Below, in pieces: positions 8,131 through 17,239 of a DNA stretch of 64,000 bases. Every line of letters begins with the position of its first letter. Positions within the stretch are counted from its first letter, which is position 1. Both the position numbers and the translations under genes were made by a program. This stretch comes from CBDCYS01 sp965226245 (GTDB lineage: Bacteria; Acidobacteriota; Terriglobia; Bryobacterales; UBA6623), in contig CBDDCL010000015.1 of NCBI GenBank assembly GCA_965226245.1, positions 2,108,001-2,172,000 on the forward strand, read 5' to 3'. The notes under the pieces are model-generated. The model was not told where the DNA came from and searched no databases. It was given only the letters and a program-made list of their open reading frames with translations.

Positions 8131-8131
8131 G

Positions 8132-9142
8132 TTAGCGCGCTTTGTAGGTCTTCGAGAAGTTGTTGCGGCTGTTTGTGATCGTGTAGGCGCCGTCTTCCCC
8201 GACCGACGCCTTGATCCAGTGGCCTTTGCAATCCTCGGTCTCTTCAAGGTTCGCGATCATCTTTTCGTCTGTGTTGTGAGCGTCGTCTGCTTGCAGGGCG
8301 CGGTGTAGCTGCCAGATGTCCTCCAAGCCCGGAGATTTCGAAATCGTCTCGAAAGCCTTCGGAGCGCCTCCTTTTCGCGGCCCGTTGTTCATAACCGCAA
8401 CGCGAGGTCTTGTCGCCCACAGGTGCTGCGGCGCTCCCGAATTGGCCAGCCCGTGATGGGTTACCTGATAGAGATCAATCTCCCCGAGCAGGTTTTCGGG
8501 ACAGCCCAGCGTATGCTCCACATTCCAAGTCAGGTCGCCAATATCAAGAAACTCGAATCCTCCGCGGCTCACGATGAAACCGACGCTCTTGCCGTTCTCT
8601 CCCTTGTCCTCGTCCATCAGCTTGGCGCCGTCGCAGAGCGGGTTGGGGCCGGAGGGCTTCAGGGGCTTGTCCAAAACGCGGCTGTGCGCGGTGACAAACG
8701 TCAAACTAGCGCCCGACAGCGGCAGTTTGTCGCCGGGCTTAGCTTGCATGCGCTTTCCCTCAGCTACCGACAGGTAGCTTTGCCACAGTTCCTTTCCGTT
8801 TGGCCGATCTTGCTCCACACTGTCGCCGTGGTCGACGAACTTACCAATCGGCACCTCCGCCGCGAGCTGGGGCAAGCCGCCGACGTGGTCACGATGGAAA
8901 TGCGAGGTGATGAAGTAGTCGATTTTGCTCGCTTTGGCCTGCCCGTTGAGAACGCTCTTGATGCGCTTCATGTCGCGCCCTTCGAACCCCGGCCAGCCGG
9001 CGTCCATCAACACGGTGTCGCCTCCGGGGGTGACGATCAGGGTAGCCGCCCCTCCCTCCACGTCAATCCAGTAAATGTCGAGCGTATCGGCGCCGAAAAC
9101 GCTAGCGGGCAACAGCGCTAACAAGAAGACCAGAAACCTCAT
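8132..9142 (-). CDS. Secreted MBL-fold (metallo-beta-lactamase superfamily) hydrolase
   Basis: The 336-residue product starts at MRFLVFLLALLPASVFGADT, a clear signal peptide; the open frame extends upstream to 9361 but that part lacks sense. The domain begins LDIYWIDVEGGAATLIVTPG and has the metal motif in FITSHFHRDHVGGLP (HxHxDH), a later Asp in FEFLDIGDLTWN and His in LYQVTHHGLANSG. The organisation resembles ComEC/Rec2-like MBL proteins that act on small phosphorylated or nucleotide substrates, here exported to the periplasm. The substrate is unknown. It is monocistronic on the minus strand. Confidence 0.87.
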   Translation of the reverse strand: MRFLVFLLALLPASVFGADTLDIYWIDVEGGAATLIVTPGGDTVLMDAGWPGFEGRDMKRIKSVLNGQAKASKIDYFITSHFHRDHVGGLPQLAAEVPIGKFVDHGDSVEQDRPNGKELWQSYLSVAEGKRMQAKPGDKLPLSGASLTFVTAHSRVLDKPLKPSGPNPLCDGAKLMDEDKGENGKSVGFIVSRGGFEFLDIGDLTWNVEHTLGCPENLLGEIDLYQVTHHGLANSGAPQHLWATRPRVAVMNNGPRKGGAPKAFETISKSPGLEDIWQLHRALQADDAHNTDEKMIANLEETEDCKGHWIKASVGEDGAYTITNSRNNFSKTYKAR

Positions 9143-9361
9143 AGCATGTACCTCCGTGCGGAAAAATAAGCGATTGGCGGCGCCGCGGCGCTTTCCACGC
9201 GGAAAGGAGACTCCCACGCGCTGCCGCTCCAAATCGCCTTTCAGTATAGCTCTGTTTGAGCAGGGCCGGCTTCGCGTAGTGAGGGAAATCTTCATGCTGC
9301 GTGCGAGGTGGCGGGAGCTGCAAACGGAGCCACGGACAGGGCTAAACGCCATGCTGTTCAC

Positions 9362-10403
9362 TTAGGGATCGTCAGAAATCGCTCCTTCGCGCGCAACCGG
9401 AACGTCCCCATCGAGTGGGCCGAGAAAGGTGTCCGCAAGGAAGACTACACCCGACCTGCCCTACGGCGCATGGAGCGCCAGAATCGCTTCGGCGTCTACT
9501 TCATCCTCAAGAGCATGGAAGTCGGCAGCAGCTTTCGCTCGGCGACGCCGCGGTATCCCACCGACGATCCCGACTACCGCATCTTGAGGCGGCAGCGTTG
9601 CCGTTTCACGCACTACTACTTCTACATCCGCGACGAAACACTGGGACCACTGCTGGTGTGCGTGGCGTCCTTCCTGCCTTTCCACAGCAAACGGTCCTGC
9701 AGAAGATCGAGCAAGGCCATCATGTGTTGCACGCCTACTCCAAAAGCGCGGCGCTGCGCAGGTATCAGAAGTGGGCCACCTTTCTGCGTGTCGAGGTGCT
9801 GAGCAACCGCTTCAAGGACTTCCAGCTCAACAAGGGGTTGGAGAACCTCGAGGCGGTGCGGCAGAAACTGGCGGCGGTCACGGATCGCTTCGCGGCCTTC
9901 GAGGCAGAGTCGCTACACACACCGGTCGACTTCCCTCTGTTCCAGCGCCTGGCCTTGCCCATCGTCTGTGGCCGCAGCCGGGTTCCCGGATCAAGATTCA
10001 CGACCGCCGCCTGATGCGGTTGATGGAAGTGCTGTTGCACGCCGGCACTCAGATCACGGGCTGGCGCAGCCGCCAGATGCACCAGGCGGTATTGAGCGCA
10101 TGCGGCCTCAGCGCCGCAGCCTACACACTGGGACAGTTACGCTACGACCTGCGCAAGCTGAAAGCCCACGGGTTGGTCGAGCGTCTGGACCGCAGTTACA
10201 GCTACCGCCTCACCCAGAAGGGAGTTCGCGTCGCGGTAATGTTCCTGCTGTTTCACAAACGACTCTGCGGGCCCCTGGCCGGCAGCCTCTTCGCCCGAAA
10301 ACCCCCGTCCTTCTCACTCTCACCGCTGCCGACCAAAATCGCCGCAGCTTACCGCAAAGCCGACGCCTCGATCCAGCACCTGGTCGAAGTGCTGGCCGCC
10401 TGA
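9362..10403 (+). pseudogene. Doubly frameshifted remnant of an uncharacterised protein with a winged-helix-like tail
   Basis: Three overlapping frames carry parts of one protein. About 9380-9700 encodes PIEWAEKGVRKEDYTRPALR, GVYFILKSMEVGSSFRSATP and RFTHYYFYIRDETLGPLLV. After a deletion, 9705-10010 continues in another frame (HVLHAYSKSAALRRYQKWAT, VLSNRFKDFQLNKGLENLEA). A further shift leads to 9990-10403 (IHDRRLMRLMEVLLHAGTQI, LGQLRYDLRKLKAHGLVERL, YSYRLTQKGVRVAVMFLLF), which looks like a winged helix. The conserved runs in each frame indicate a formerly single gene of 450 residues or more, often seen near transposons. Function unknown. Confidence 0.6.
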
Positions 10404-10589
10404 AATCTGCGAACAAAATCCCCAGAGTCGCCGGGCTAGAATCTAACCGCCCCCGTTACAGTCACTTGCTAACCCCAGTCTGCCCCTTGGACCAAGGATC
10501 CGGTGCGACTACGGCAGCCCGAGTCCGCACTCAGCGCATCTGCCGGTGAGCGCGTGCCAATGGAGGTCGTCATCCTCTACTGCCTTCCC

Positions 10590-10984
10590 GGGCCCTGGCG
10601 CGCAAACTGTATCCGAACCAGGAGGCTGAGCAGAGACGCTGGATGATGCTTCACCAGGACATGCTGGATGAGGGGAAGATCGAGAATCTCGTGTCCGCTC
10701 TCGGTTCCATCGAGACCTGCCGCGTCGCGAGCGCCGAAGAGATTCGAACCAAGCCGGCATACTTTGAAAGGCATGCCGCGCGTATGCGCTACCCTGAGTT
10801 CCGCCGGCAACATTTGTTCGTGGGCTCGGGTGTGATCGAGGCAGGATGCAAGACCGTCATCGGCTCTCGCTGCAAGCAGTCGGGCATGTTCTGGACCGTT
10901 CGCGGGGCGAACGCTATTCTGGCCTTGCGCTGCTGTCAATTCGATGGCCGGTTTGAGGACTACTGGGAGGCGCGCCGGGCTTGA
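10590..10984 (+). pseudogene. C-terminal remnant of an ISKra4-type transposase
   Basis: The frame reads RKLYPNQEAEQRRWMMLHQD, RYPEFRRQHLFVGSGVIEAG, CKTVIGSRCKQSGMFWTVRG and ANAILALRCCQFDGRFEDYW before a stop. The GSGVIEAGCKTVIGSRxKQSGMFWT block is the conserved C-terminus of ISKra4-family transposases, containing the final catalytic Glu. The N-terminal two thirds are absent, so this is an inactive stub. It lies immediately upstream of the tRNA-Ser gene. Confidence 0.75.
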
Positions 10985-11031
10985 CTTCCACTTCTACGTC
11001 GCACACCCCAATCAGGAGGGTTAATAAAATC

Positions 11032-11124
11032 TGGCGGAGAGGGGAGGATTCGAACCCCCGGTAGAGCTTTAAACCCTACGACGGTTTAGCAAACCGCTGC
11101 TTTCGACCTCTCAGCCACCTCTCC
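11032..11124 (-). tRNA. tRNA-Ser(GCU)
   Basis: The minus strand folds as a 93-nt class II tRNA. A 7-bp acceptor stem GGAGAGG/CCTCTCC is followed by discriminator G and an encoded CCA (11034-11032). The D-arm contains GGTGGCTGAGAGGTCGAAAG, the anticodon arm is CGGTTTGCTAAACCG with anticodon GCT, a long variable arm follows, and the T-arm is CGGGGGTTCGAATCCTCC. The long variable arm and GCT anticodon identify it as serine (AGC/AGU codons). It borders transposon debris on one side. Confidence 0.95.
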
Positions 11125-11241
11125 GCGGTGCGATTCGGGGTCGCGGGCATTCCTGCTGTTTGCATCCTTAATTTAGCACAATGTCTGTTCGGGGACTTGC
11201 GGACGATCCGGCCATGCGCGGCCGCCGCGCGTGTGCCGATC

Positions 11242-11349
11242 CCGTAGCGCGGGGCTCGAAGAGACCCGCGGCTTTGTCCTTGCCGGGTGGAGCCGGCGCG
11301 CAGGCCGCACGTCTAAAAGCCGCAGGTCTCTTCGAGCCCCGCCCTACGG
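11242..11349. repeat. Long inverted repeat built from the CCGTAGCGCGGGGCT unit
   Basis: The left arm at about 11242-11275 (CCGTAGCGCGGGGCTCGAAG then AGACCCGCGGCTTT) pairs with the right arm at 11314-11349 (AAAGCCGCAGGTCTCTTCGA then GCCCCGCCCTACGG), with a spacer of about 38 bp. The same unit occurs singly at 49817-49850. It is a dispersed palindromic repeat between the tRNA and the Nudix gene. Confidence 0.8.
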
Positions 11350-11403
11350 TTTCTGAAAGACAGTTTCCCGCCACGCCCAAGCTCCCCCGCATACCAACCA
11401 ACC

Positions 11404-11817
11404 ATGACCACAGTCACCGCCGCGCTCATTCAACGTCAGGGACGCATTCTCATCTGCCGTCGCCGGGCCGATCAAGATCACCCCGGCAAATGGGAGTTCC
11501 CGGGAGGAAAACTCGAGTCCGGCGAGACACCGGAAACCTGTTTGCGCCGCGAACTAGCCGAGGAACTGCGCATCGAAGCCGTGATCGGCAACGAGATTAC
11601 GCGCTATCGGTTCCAATACCCGGGCCGCAAGCAGATGCAACTGGTTTTCTTTGTGGTTTCTGAATACCAGGGCGAACCCCGCTACAGCCAGTTTGCCGAA
11701 GTGCGCTGGGTGCCGGTGGGCCACATGCCGTCTTTCGATTTTCTGGAGGGTGATGTGGAGTTTGTGAAGGCTCTCGCGACGGGCGCCTTCGACCTGTCAG
11801 GCTCGGAGACGAAGTAG
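11404..11817 (+). CDS. MutT-type Nudix (d)NTP pyrophosphohydrolase
   Basis: The 137-residue product starts MTTVTAALIQRQGRILICRR and contains a complete Nudix box GGKLESGETPETCLRRELAE-EL (Gx5Ex7REUxEExGU), preceded by HPGKWEFPGG, typical of MutT/CTP pyrophosphohydrolase proteins. The length matches MutT. It would hydrolyse oxidised or non-canonical nucleoside triphosphates such as 8-oxo-dGTP to the monophosphate in the cytoplasm; the exact substrate cannot be read. It lies 45 bp upstream of aroA and may be co-transcribed with it. Confidence 0.92.
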   Translation: MTTVTAALIQRQGRILICRRRADQDHPGKWEFPGGKLESGETPETCLRRELAEELRIEAVIGNEITRYRFQYPGRKQMQLVFFVVSEYQGEPRYSQFAEVRWVPVGHMPSFDFLEGDVEFVKALATGAFDLSGSETK

Positions 11818-11862
11818 CCTCCGCCGAATCCGCGGCCACCTCCACTGTAATAATGAAGACCT

Positions 11863-13164
11863 ATGGATCGACGCATCTCAGCGGCTAAAAGCGTTCACGG
11901 CACTGTACGGCTGCCGGGCGACAAGTCCATTTCACACCGCTACGCCATGCTGGCAGCCGTGGCCGAGGGACGCACCGAGATCGACAATTATTCCAGTGGC
12001 GCCGACTGCGGCTCGACGCTTGACTGCTTGCGGGCAATGGGCGTGCCGATAGACCGTTCCGGCAATCGTGTAGTGATCGAAGGAGTGAGCCCCGGCGGGC
12101 TTTCCGAGCCCCGCCAACCCCTTGACGCCGGAAACTCCGGATCGACCATCCGAATGCTTGCGGGGATCCTGACCGGGCAGTCTTTTGAATGCGAGATCGG
12201 CGGTGATGAATCGCTCTCCCGGCGTCCGATGGCACGGATTATCGCTCCCTTGGAACAAATGGGAGCCTCGATCGGGGCGCAAGACGGGGGACGTCCTCCG
12301 CTGAAAATCCAGGGCGGGAATTTGCGGCCCATCGAGTACCACCTGCCCGTGGCCAGCGCACAGGTGAAAACAGCGGTTCTGTTTGCCGGAATGTTCGCCA
12401 ACGGGAGAACAACCGTTCATGAACCGCTCCCTACGCGCAACCACTCCGAAATCGCTCTTCGAAAGTTTGGGGCGGACCTGCAAGTGGATGGGCTGTCGAT
12501 TAGCATCGCTGGAGGGACGCGCCTGAGAGGGCAGCGGCTTCGCGTGCCGGGGGATCTCTCCTCGGCGGCGTTTTTTATCGCAGCCGCCTTGTTGCTGCCC
12601 GGGTCGCACGTCACCCTCGAAGGCGTGGGCTTGAATCCGACGCGGACGGCCTTGCTCGATGTCCTGCGCGGCATGGGAGCCGATCTGAAGATCGCGCGCG
12701 GCTCGGCTTCGGGCGGCGAGCCGGCGGGCGATATTGAAGTGCGCTCCGCGGCCGGCGGAACCGAGCCCCCTCTCGCCGGAGGCGTGATCGAAGGCGCCAC
12801 CACGGCCGGGGTGATCGATGAAATACCCATGCTCGCCGTACTGGGAGCGGCCAGCCGGCGGGGGCTGACTATCCGCGACGCGGCCGAGCTGCGAGTCAAA
12901 GAGACGGACCGCATCACGACGGTCGCCGGCAACCTTCGACGGATGGGAATCGAAGTTGAAGTTTACGACGATGGAATGAAGATCGCCGGACGCCAGCGTT
13001 TTCGCGCCGCGAAACTCGACTCCTTCGGCGACCACCGCATCGCCATGGCTTTCGCGGTCGCCGCTTTGCGCGCGGATGGGCCATCGGTGATCCAAAACGC
13101 AGAAGCCGCTTCGGTGTCTTTCCCTGAGTTCTATGACTTGTTGGATGAGATCACCGGAAGTTAG
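11863..13164 (+). CDS. aroA: 3-phosphoshikimate 1-carboxyvinyltransferase (EPSP synthase)
   Basis: The 433-residue product has the family signatures in order: VRLPGDKSISHRYAMLAAVA (PEP/shikimate-3-phosphate binding Lys and Ser), PLDAGNSGSTIRMLAGILTG, SRRPMARII, PVASAQVKTAVLFAG, LRVKETDRITTVAGNLRRMG, and FGDHRIAMAFAVAALRA. It transfers enolpyruvyl from PEP to shikimate-3-phosphate, the sixth step of the shikimate pathway, in the cytoplasm. It is full length and follows the Nudix gene in the same direction. No other aro gene is nearby. Confidence 0.96.
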   Translation: MDRRISAAKSVHGTVRLPGDKSISHRYAMLAAVAEGRTEIDNYSSGADCGSTLDCLRAMGVPIDRSGNRVVIEGVSPGGLSEPRQPLDAGNSGSTIRMLAGILTGQSFECEIGGDESLSRRPMARIIAPLEQMGASIGAQDGGRPPLKIQGGNLRPIEYHLPVASAQVKTAVLFAGMFANGRTTVHEPLPTRNHSEIALRKFGADLQVDGLSISIAGGTRLRGQRLRVPGDLSSAAFFIAAALLLPGSHVTLEGVGLNPTRTALLDVLRGMGADLKIARGSASGGEPAGDIEVRSAAGGTEPPLAGGVIEGATTAGVIDEIPMLAVLGAASRRGLTIRDAAELRVKETDRITTVAGNLRRMGIEVEVYDDGMKIAGRQRFRAAKLDSFGDHRIAMAFAVAALRADGPSVIQNAEAASVSFPEFYDLLDEITGS

Positions 13165-13179
13165 GATTGCGCGTATGGC

Positions 13180-13767
13180 TTACGAGTCGGCCGCCTCTCC
13201 GTTGGGCCCGACGATCGTGATTTGGTGGAAGCCCTCCTCCAAGGTGGGCCGGTCCATCGCTTGGGCCATCACTCGCATCACATCCTCGGGAACCCGCCGG
13301 TTGCGCCCGGCGTTCCGGTTGATACAGATTTCGAGCGGTACATCGAAAAACAGCGCCTCGATTCGGCAATTGTGCCGCTGCCCGATTTCAATGAAGTCAC
13401 GGCGGTGCGACGCCAGCAGGTTTGTCGCGTCGATGCAGGTAACTGGGCGGCCCATCCGAAGGCGCAGTTCCAGAAGAAATCTTAGGGCCTGAAAAATGTC
13501 CTCCTGATAACCTTGCTCGTCAACGTCGTCGGCTAATAAGACGCGCAGATCATCACTTGATATCGGCTGGACGGAGTGCTTCCGGAACCAGGCCGACTTT
13601 CCGGCCCCGGGGAGACCGATGGCGATCACGACGCGTTGCGGCGCCGGCGGCTCTGGTTGAGGCCCCGCCGGTTGAGGTTCGGCTTGTTGAGGCTCGGCCT
13701 GCTGTTCAGGCAGTGGCTGTCCTGGCGTCGAGCCCGAATCACCCTGCCCGCCGGAAATCACGCTCAC
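13180..13767 (-). CDS. P-loop kinase-like ATPase (AAA_33 / polynucleotide-kinase-like)
   Basis: The 195-residue product starts at a GTG (13767) that overlaps the stop of the upstream acyl-CoA dehydrogenase as GTGA, implying translational coupling. A flexible Pro/Gln-rich linker (repeated QQAEPQ/PAGPQPEPP) occupies about residues 15-40. A Walker A follows (VIAIGLPGAGKSAWFRK), then ISSDDLRVLLADD, a second Asp motif CIDATNLLASHRRDF, FDVPLEICINRNAGR and VPEDVMRVMAQAM. This resembles the zeta-toxin/polynucleotide-kinase group that phosphorylates nucleic-acid ends or small molecules. Substrate unknown. Confidence 0.8.
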   Translation of the reverse strand: MSVISGGQGDSGSTPGQPLPEQQAEPQQAEPQPAGPQPEPPAPQRVVIAIGLPGAGKSAWFRKHSVQPISSDDLRVLLADDVDEQGYQEDIFQALRFLLELRLRMGRPVTCIDATNLLASHRRDFIEIGQRHNCRIEALFFDVPLEICINRNAGRNRRVPEDVMRVMAQAMDRPTLEEGFHQITIVGPNGEAADS

Positions 13768-15551
13768 ACGATAAACTTTTCCGCGGCAAGCAGCCGCCCG
13801 GCAATCCGCCGCCGCAATGCGATGGTGTCGACCGGCTCGGCGCGAGTCAGCTTGTGCACCCCCGCCAGGTTTTTCTGAAGAGCGGAACCCTCGCCACAAG
13901 CATTCATGACCAGGCTGGCCCGTTGCTGAATTGCAGCCAGCGCGTCGTGGAACAGAACTGTCACCATCTCGGCGGCCTGCTCGCCCCGTCCATTCGCTTG
14001 GAGCTTTTCGGCTCTCAGCATAGCGGATTCGGCAGCGAACACCGCCGTCACCATGTCGCTGACCGCCGCGGTCACTTCTTGTTCGGACTCAAGCTTGTTT
14101 CCAAACCGCTGATGGGCAACACCGGCGCTGAGCAACGTGGCCTTCTTCGCCCTTGAAAGCGCATCCCTCGCCGGCGACACTTCCTCGCCGGCGGACCCGC
14201 CACCGGCCGCAAGCTCATCTACGACACCCTGCACGGCGGACATCAAATCCAGCCGCCCTTGAGCCACCCTCTTCAAGAGCATGCCCGTCGTGAGCAAACG
14301 GTTGATTTCGTTCGTTCCTTCGAAAATGCGGTTGATGCGGGAATCGCGGTAGGCCCGCTCGACCATGTAGTCCTGATGAAAACCGTACCCTCCATGGATC
14401 TGCACCCCTTCGTCCACGATATAGTCGAGCGCCTCGGAGCAATAGACCTTCGCCATCGCGCACTCGACGGCATACTCTTCCACCGCTTTCAATGCGGTCT
14501 GAGCGGCGTCCTCGTCATCCCAAGAAAAACCCGCCAGCCGCGAATCGATCATTCCGGAGATGCGGTAGGCCATCGATTCCGCGGCAAATAGTAGGATCGC
14601 CATCTCGGCGATCTTGTGCTGGATCAATCCGAACTCGGCAATGGACCGCCCGAAAGCCTTGCGCTGCTTGGCGTAGCGGATCGACTCGGCGAGCACGTCC
14701 TTGCCGCCGCCAACGCAGGCGAGAGCGAGCTTGAGGCGGCCGAGGTTCAGAATGTTGAAAGCGATGATATGACCGCGGCCGACTTCACCCAGCAAGTTCT
14801 CCACCGGGACCGCGGCGTTTTCGAGAACTAGCGGAGTCGTCGAACTGCCCCGGATGCCCATCTTGTGCTCTTCCGCGCCGGCCTTGACGCCGGGCATGCC
14901 GCGCTCGACCAGGAAGGCGCTGAACTTCTCACCGCCGACTTTGGCGAAAACCGTATAGAGATCCGCCCAGCCGCCATTGGAAATCCACATCTTCTCGCCG
15001 TTGAGAATGTAGTGGCTGCCGTCGGGAGACAGCTCGGCGCGGGTGCGGGCCGACAGCGCGTCGCTTCCAGCGTGCGCCTCGCTCAGGCAGTAAGCCGCCA
15101 CTCGTTTGCCGCTGACCATGGCGGGCAGGTATCGTTGCTTTTGCTCATGCGTGCCAAAGAAAACCAGCGGCAAGGAGCCGATACCGCAGTGAGCGCCGTA
15201 CGTTGTCGAGAAAGAACCATAGCGGCCAATCTGCTCGCAGATAATCATCTGCGTCGTCAGGTCCAGTTCCAGCCCGTCGTATTTCTCAGGGACAAGAACG
15301 CCCAGGAACCCCAGCTCCGCCGCCTTCTTGAGCAAACCGAGCATCAGAGCGGAGTCTTTCTGCTCGCACTGCTCGGCAACGGGAAGGACTTCGTCGGTCA
15401 TAAATCGTTCGGCGGTCGCCGCAACCTGCCGCTGCTCTTCGGTGAAGTCCTCGGGCGTGAAAACATCGGCCGGCTTGCGGTCCTCAATGAGGAAGCTGCC
15501 ACCCGCCGGAGAGCCGACAGTTGGGATTGCTGGAGACGTAAGCGTTGCCAT
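13764..15551 (-). CDS. Acyl-CoA dehydrogenase, long (about 600-residue) class
   Basis: The 595-residue product has an N-terminal helical domain (TEEQRQVAATAERFMTDEVL), the FAD-binding beta-domain motifs AYCLSEAHAGSDALSARTRA and YILNGEKMWISNGGWADLYT, the C-terminal helical domain with RKAFGRSIAEFGLIQHKIAE and VQIHGGYGFHQDYMVERAYR, and DSRINRIFEGTNEINRLL. A roughly 170-residue C-terminal extension, as in VLCAD-like bacterial enzymes, follows. It catalyses the first, FAD-dependent step of fatty-acid beta-oxidation. The thiolase gene lies upstream in the same orientation, about 170 bp away, and the kinase overlaps downstream. Confidence 0.94.
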   Translation of the reverse strand: MATLTSPAIPTVGSPAGGSFLIEDRKPADVFTPEDFTEEQRQVAATAERFMTDEVLPVAEQCEQKDSALMLGLLKKAAELGFLGVLVPEKYDGLELDLTTQMIICEQIGRYGSFSTTYGAHCGIGSLPLVFFGTHEQKQRYLPAMVSGKRVAAYCLSEAHAGSDALSARTRAELSPDGSHYILNGEKMWISNGGWADLYTVFAKVGGEKFSAFLVERGMPGVKAGAEEHKMGIRGSSTTPLVLENAAVPVENLLGEVGRGHIIAFNILNLGRLKLALACVGGGKDVLAESIRYAKQRKAFGRSIAEFGLIQHKIAEMAILLFAAESMAYRISGMIDSRLAGFSWDDEDAAQTALKAVEEYAVECAMAKVYCSEALDYIVDEGVQIHGGYGFHQDYMVERAYRDSRINRIFEGTNEINRLLTTGMLLKRVAQGRLDLMSAVQGVVDELAAGGGSAGEEVSPARDALSRAKKATLLSAGVAHQRFGNKLESEQEVTAAVSDMVTAVFAAESAMLRAEKLQANGRGEQAAEMVTVLFHDALAAIQQRASLVMNACGEGSALQKNLAGVHKLTRAEPVDTIALRRRIAGRLLAAEKFIV

Positions 15552-15567
15552 GATCAGCTCCTACCTA

Positions 15568-15687
15568 ACGCGGACGAGCCGCAGCCAACGAGGGGAGCGT
15601 GGCCGCTGTCGGATGAGGCGCGTCGAAGCGGCCAACCCCTCCCTGACGGTCGGGGCTCCAAATCTGGTTGCCGAATTTTCTGCCACG
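15568..15687. repeat. About 120-bp dispersed repeat, copy 1
   Basis: This segment, from AACGCGGACGAGCCGCAGCC to CGAATTTTCTGCCACG, is the reverse complement of 63450-63570, with roughly 85-90% identity by eye. It lies between the acyl-CoA dehydrogenase and thiolase genes. A shorter relative (GCGTCGAAGCGG with CTCACGGTCGCGGCTCC) occurs at about 63744-63785. Confidence 0.8.
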
Positions 15688-15718
15688 CGTCGCGCGTTTT
15701 CTCGGTCGTTTGCCGTTT

Positions 15719-16894
15719 TCAAATCCTTTCGAAGATTCCTGCCGCGCCCTGGCCGCCGCCGACGCACATCGTGACCATCCCGTAGCGGACCTGGCGGCGC
15801 TCCATCTCGTTCAAAATTGTCGCGGTGAGCTTCGCCCCTGTTGCTCCCAGCGGGTGACCGAGAGCAACCGCACCGCCGTTCACGTTGGTGATCTCCGGGT
15901 TCAGGCCTGCTTCTTTCATGACCGCGAGGGCCTGTCCGGCAAAAGCCTCGTTCAGCTCGATCAGGCCGATATCATCCAGGCTGAGCCCGGCCAGATCGAG
16001 GGCCTTCGGGATCGCGACGACGGGACCGATACCCATGATCTCGGGCGGAACCCCGCCGGCCGCGAAGCTCACGAAGCGCGCCTTCGGCTTCAAGCCCAGC
16101 TCTTTTGCCTTGCTTTCCGCCATCACCAGAGCAACCGCGGAGCCATCACTCGTCTGCGAAGAATTACCCGCGGTTACCGTGCCACTTGCATGAAAAACCG
16201 GCTTGAGCGCTGCCAGTTTTTCGATATTCGTGTCCGCGCGAACACCCTCGTCCTTATCGAAGCGAAGTTTGTGAGTCTTGACCGTACCGTTGTCGGCATA
16301 GACGAACTCGACGTCAAGCGGAACGAGCTCATCGTCGAAGTTCCCAGCTTCTTGCGCCGCCAGAGCCTTCTTGTGACTGCCGTAGGAGAACTCGTCCTGC
16401 TGCTGCCGCGAAATGCCGTACTTCTTGACCACGTTTTCGGCGGTCAGTCCCATGCTGATGTAGACCTGCGGCATGGTTTCCATCAAGGCCGGGTTGGGGG
16501 CCGGCTTATGGCCGCCCCTCGGAATCAAGCTCATCGATTCGGCGCCTCCGGCGATGATCACCCGCGCTCCGCCGCCACGAATACGTTCGGCGGCCAGGGC
16601 GATCGACTGCAGCCCCGAGCTGCAGAAACGGTTGACGGTCATCCCAGCAACCGTATCGGGCAGCCCCGCGCGGAGCGCCACGATGCGCGCCATGTTGGCC
16701 CCCTGCTCGGCTTCGGGAATGGCGCAGCCGAGGATCACGTCGTCGATCTCCTGGGTGTCCAATTGCGGAGCGCTCTCGAGAAGAGCACCGATGACCTTAG
16801 CGGCCATGTCGTCTGGACGTGTCGTCCGCAAAGTGCCTCGCGGCGCTTTCCCTACAGCGGTTCTGAGGGCATTGACAATCACAGCGTCTTCCAT
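15719..16894 (-). CDS. fadA: Acetyl-CoA C-acyltransferase (thiolase)
   Basis: The 391-residue product starts at MEDAVIVNALRTAVGKAPRG (16894); the longer open frame to 17167 adds unrelated sequence. Thiolase signatures are complete: NRFCSSGLQSIALAAERI with the nucleophilic Cys, NVNGGAVALGHPLGATGAKL with the catalytic His, and VTMCVGGGQGAAGIFERI with the second Cys. GGAESMSLIPRGG and LIELNEAFAGQALAV are also typical. It performs thiolytic cleavage of 3-ketoacyl-CoA in beta-oxidation. Together with the downstream acyl-CoA dehydrogenase it forms a beta-oxidation pair; the hydratase/dehydrogenase (fadB) is not in the window. Confidence 0.93.
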   Translation of the reverse strand: MEDAVIVNALRTAVGKAPRGTLRTTRPDDMAAKVIGALLESAPQLDTQEIDDVILGCAIPEAEQGANMARIVALRAGLPDTVAGMTVNRFCSSGLQSIALAAERIRGGGARVIIAGGAESMSLIPRGGHKPAPNPALMETMPQVYISMGLTAENVVKKYGISRQQQDEFSYGSHKKALAAQEAGNFDDELVPLDVEFVYADNGTVKTHKLRFDKDEGVRADTNIEKLAALKPVFHASGTVTAGNSSQTSDGSAVALVMAESKAKELGLKPKARFVSFAAGGVPPEIMGIGPVVAIPKALDLAGLSLDDIGLIELNEAFAGQALAVMKEAGLNPEITNVNGGAVALGHPLGATGAKLTATILNEMERRQVRYGMVTMCVGGGQGAAGIFERI

Positions 16895-17239
16895 CGTGGT
16901 TTTCCTTTCCGTCTCCGCGGGCCGTGGCAAGACGCTTCGACCCTGGTCAGATTCTACCGCATCCCCGACTGGGCAACTGATTACTTTGCATATCCCACAC
17001 AGCGCCTCCACTTGCGGGACTCCGCGCGAGCGGCGGCCGGTTTCAGAGACTTTCGCGCCGTGACGGCCCAGACACGAATTCCGTTGGGCGTCGCTGCTTC
17101 GCGAGAGCGGTTCGTCATTGCTTCGTGGCGATGGACTGGGAAGATGCCTATCCGAGAGCTTCGGCAAGAGGGCAGCGGTGTCCCAATAGCGGTTACCCGC
17201 ACCTAGACTAGCTGCAGGCTGGCAAGTCCTTTAAGTGTG

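Noticed and set aside
11932..13095. 387-codon frame opposite aroA
   Set aside because: Antisense shadow of aroA, with no domain features.
15668..17206. 512-codon plus-strand frame opposite the thiolase
   Set aside because: Mirror of a conserved GC-rich thiolase gene; codon pattern and motifs support only the minus strand.
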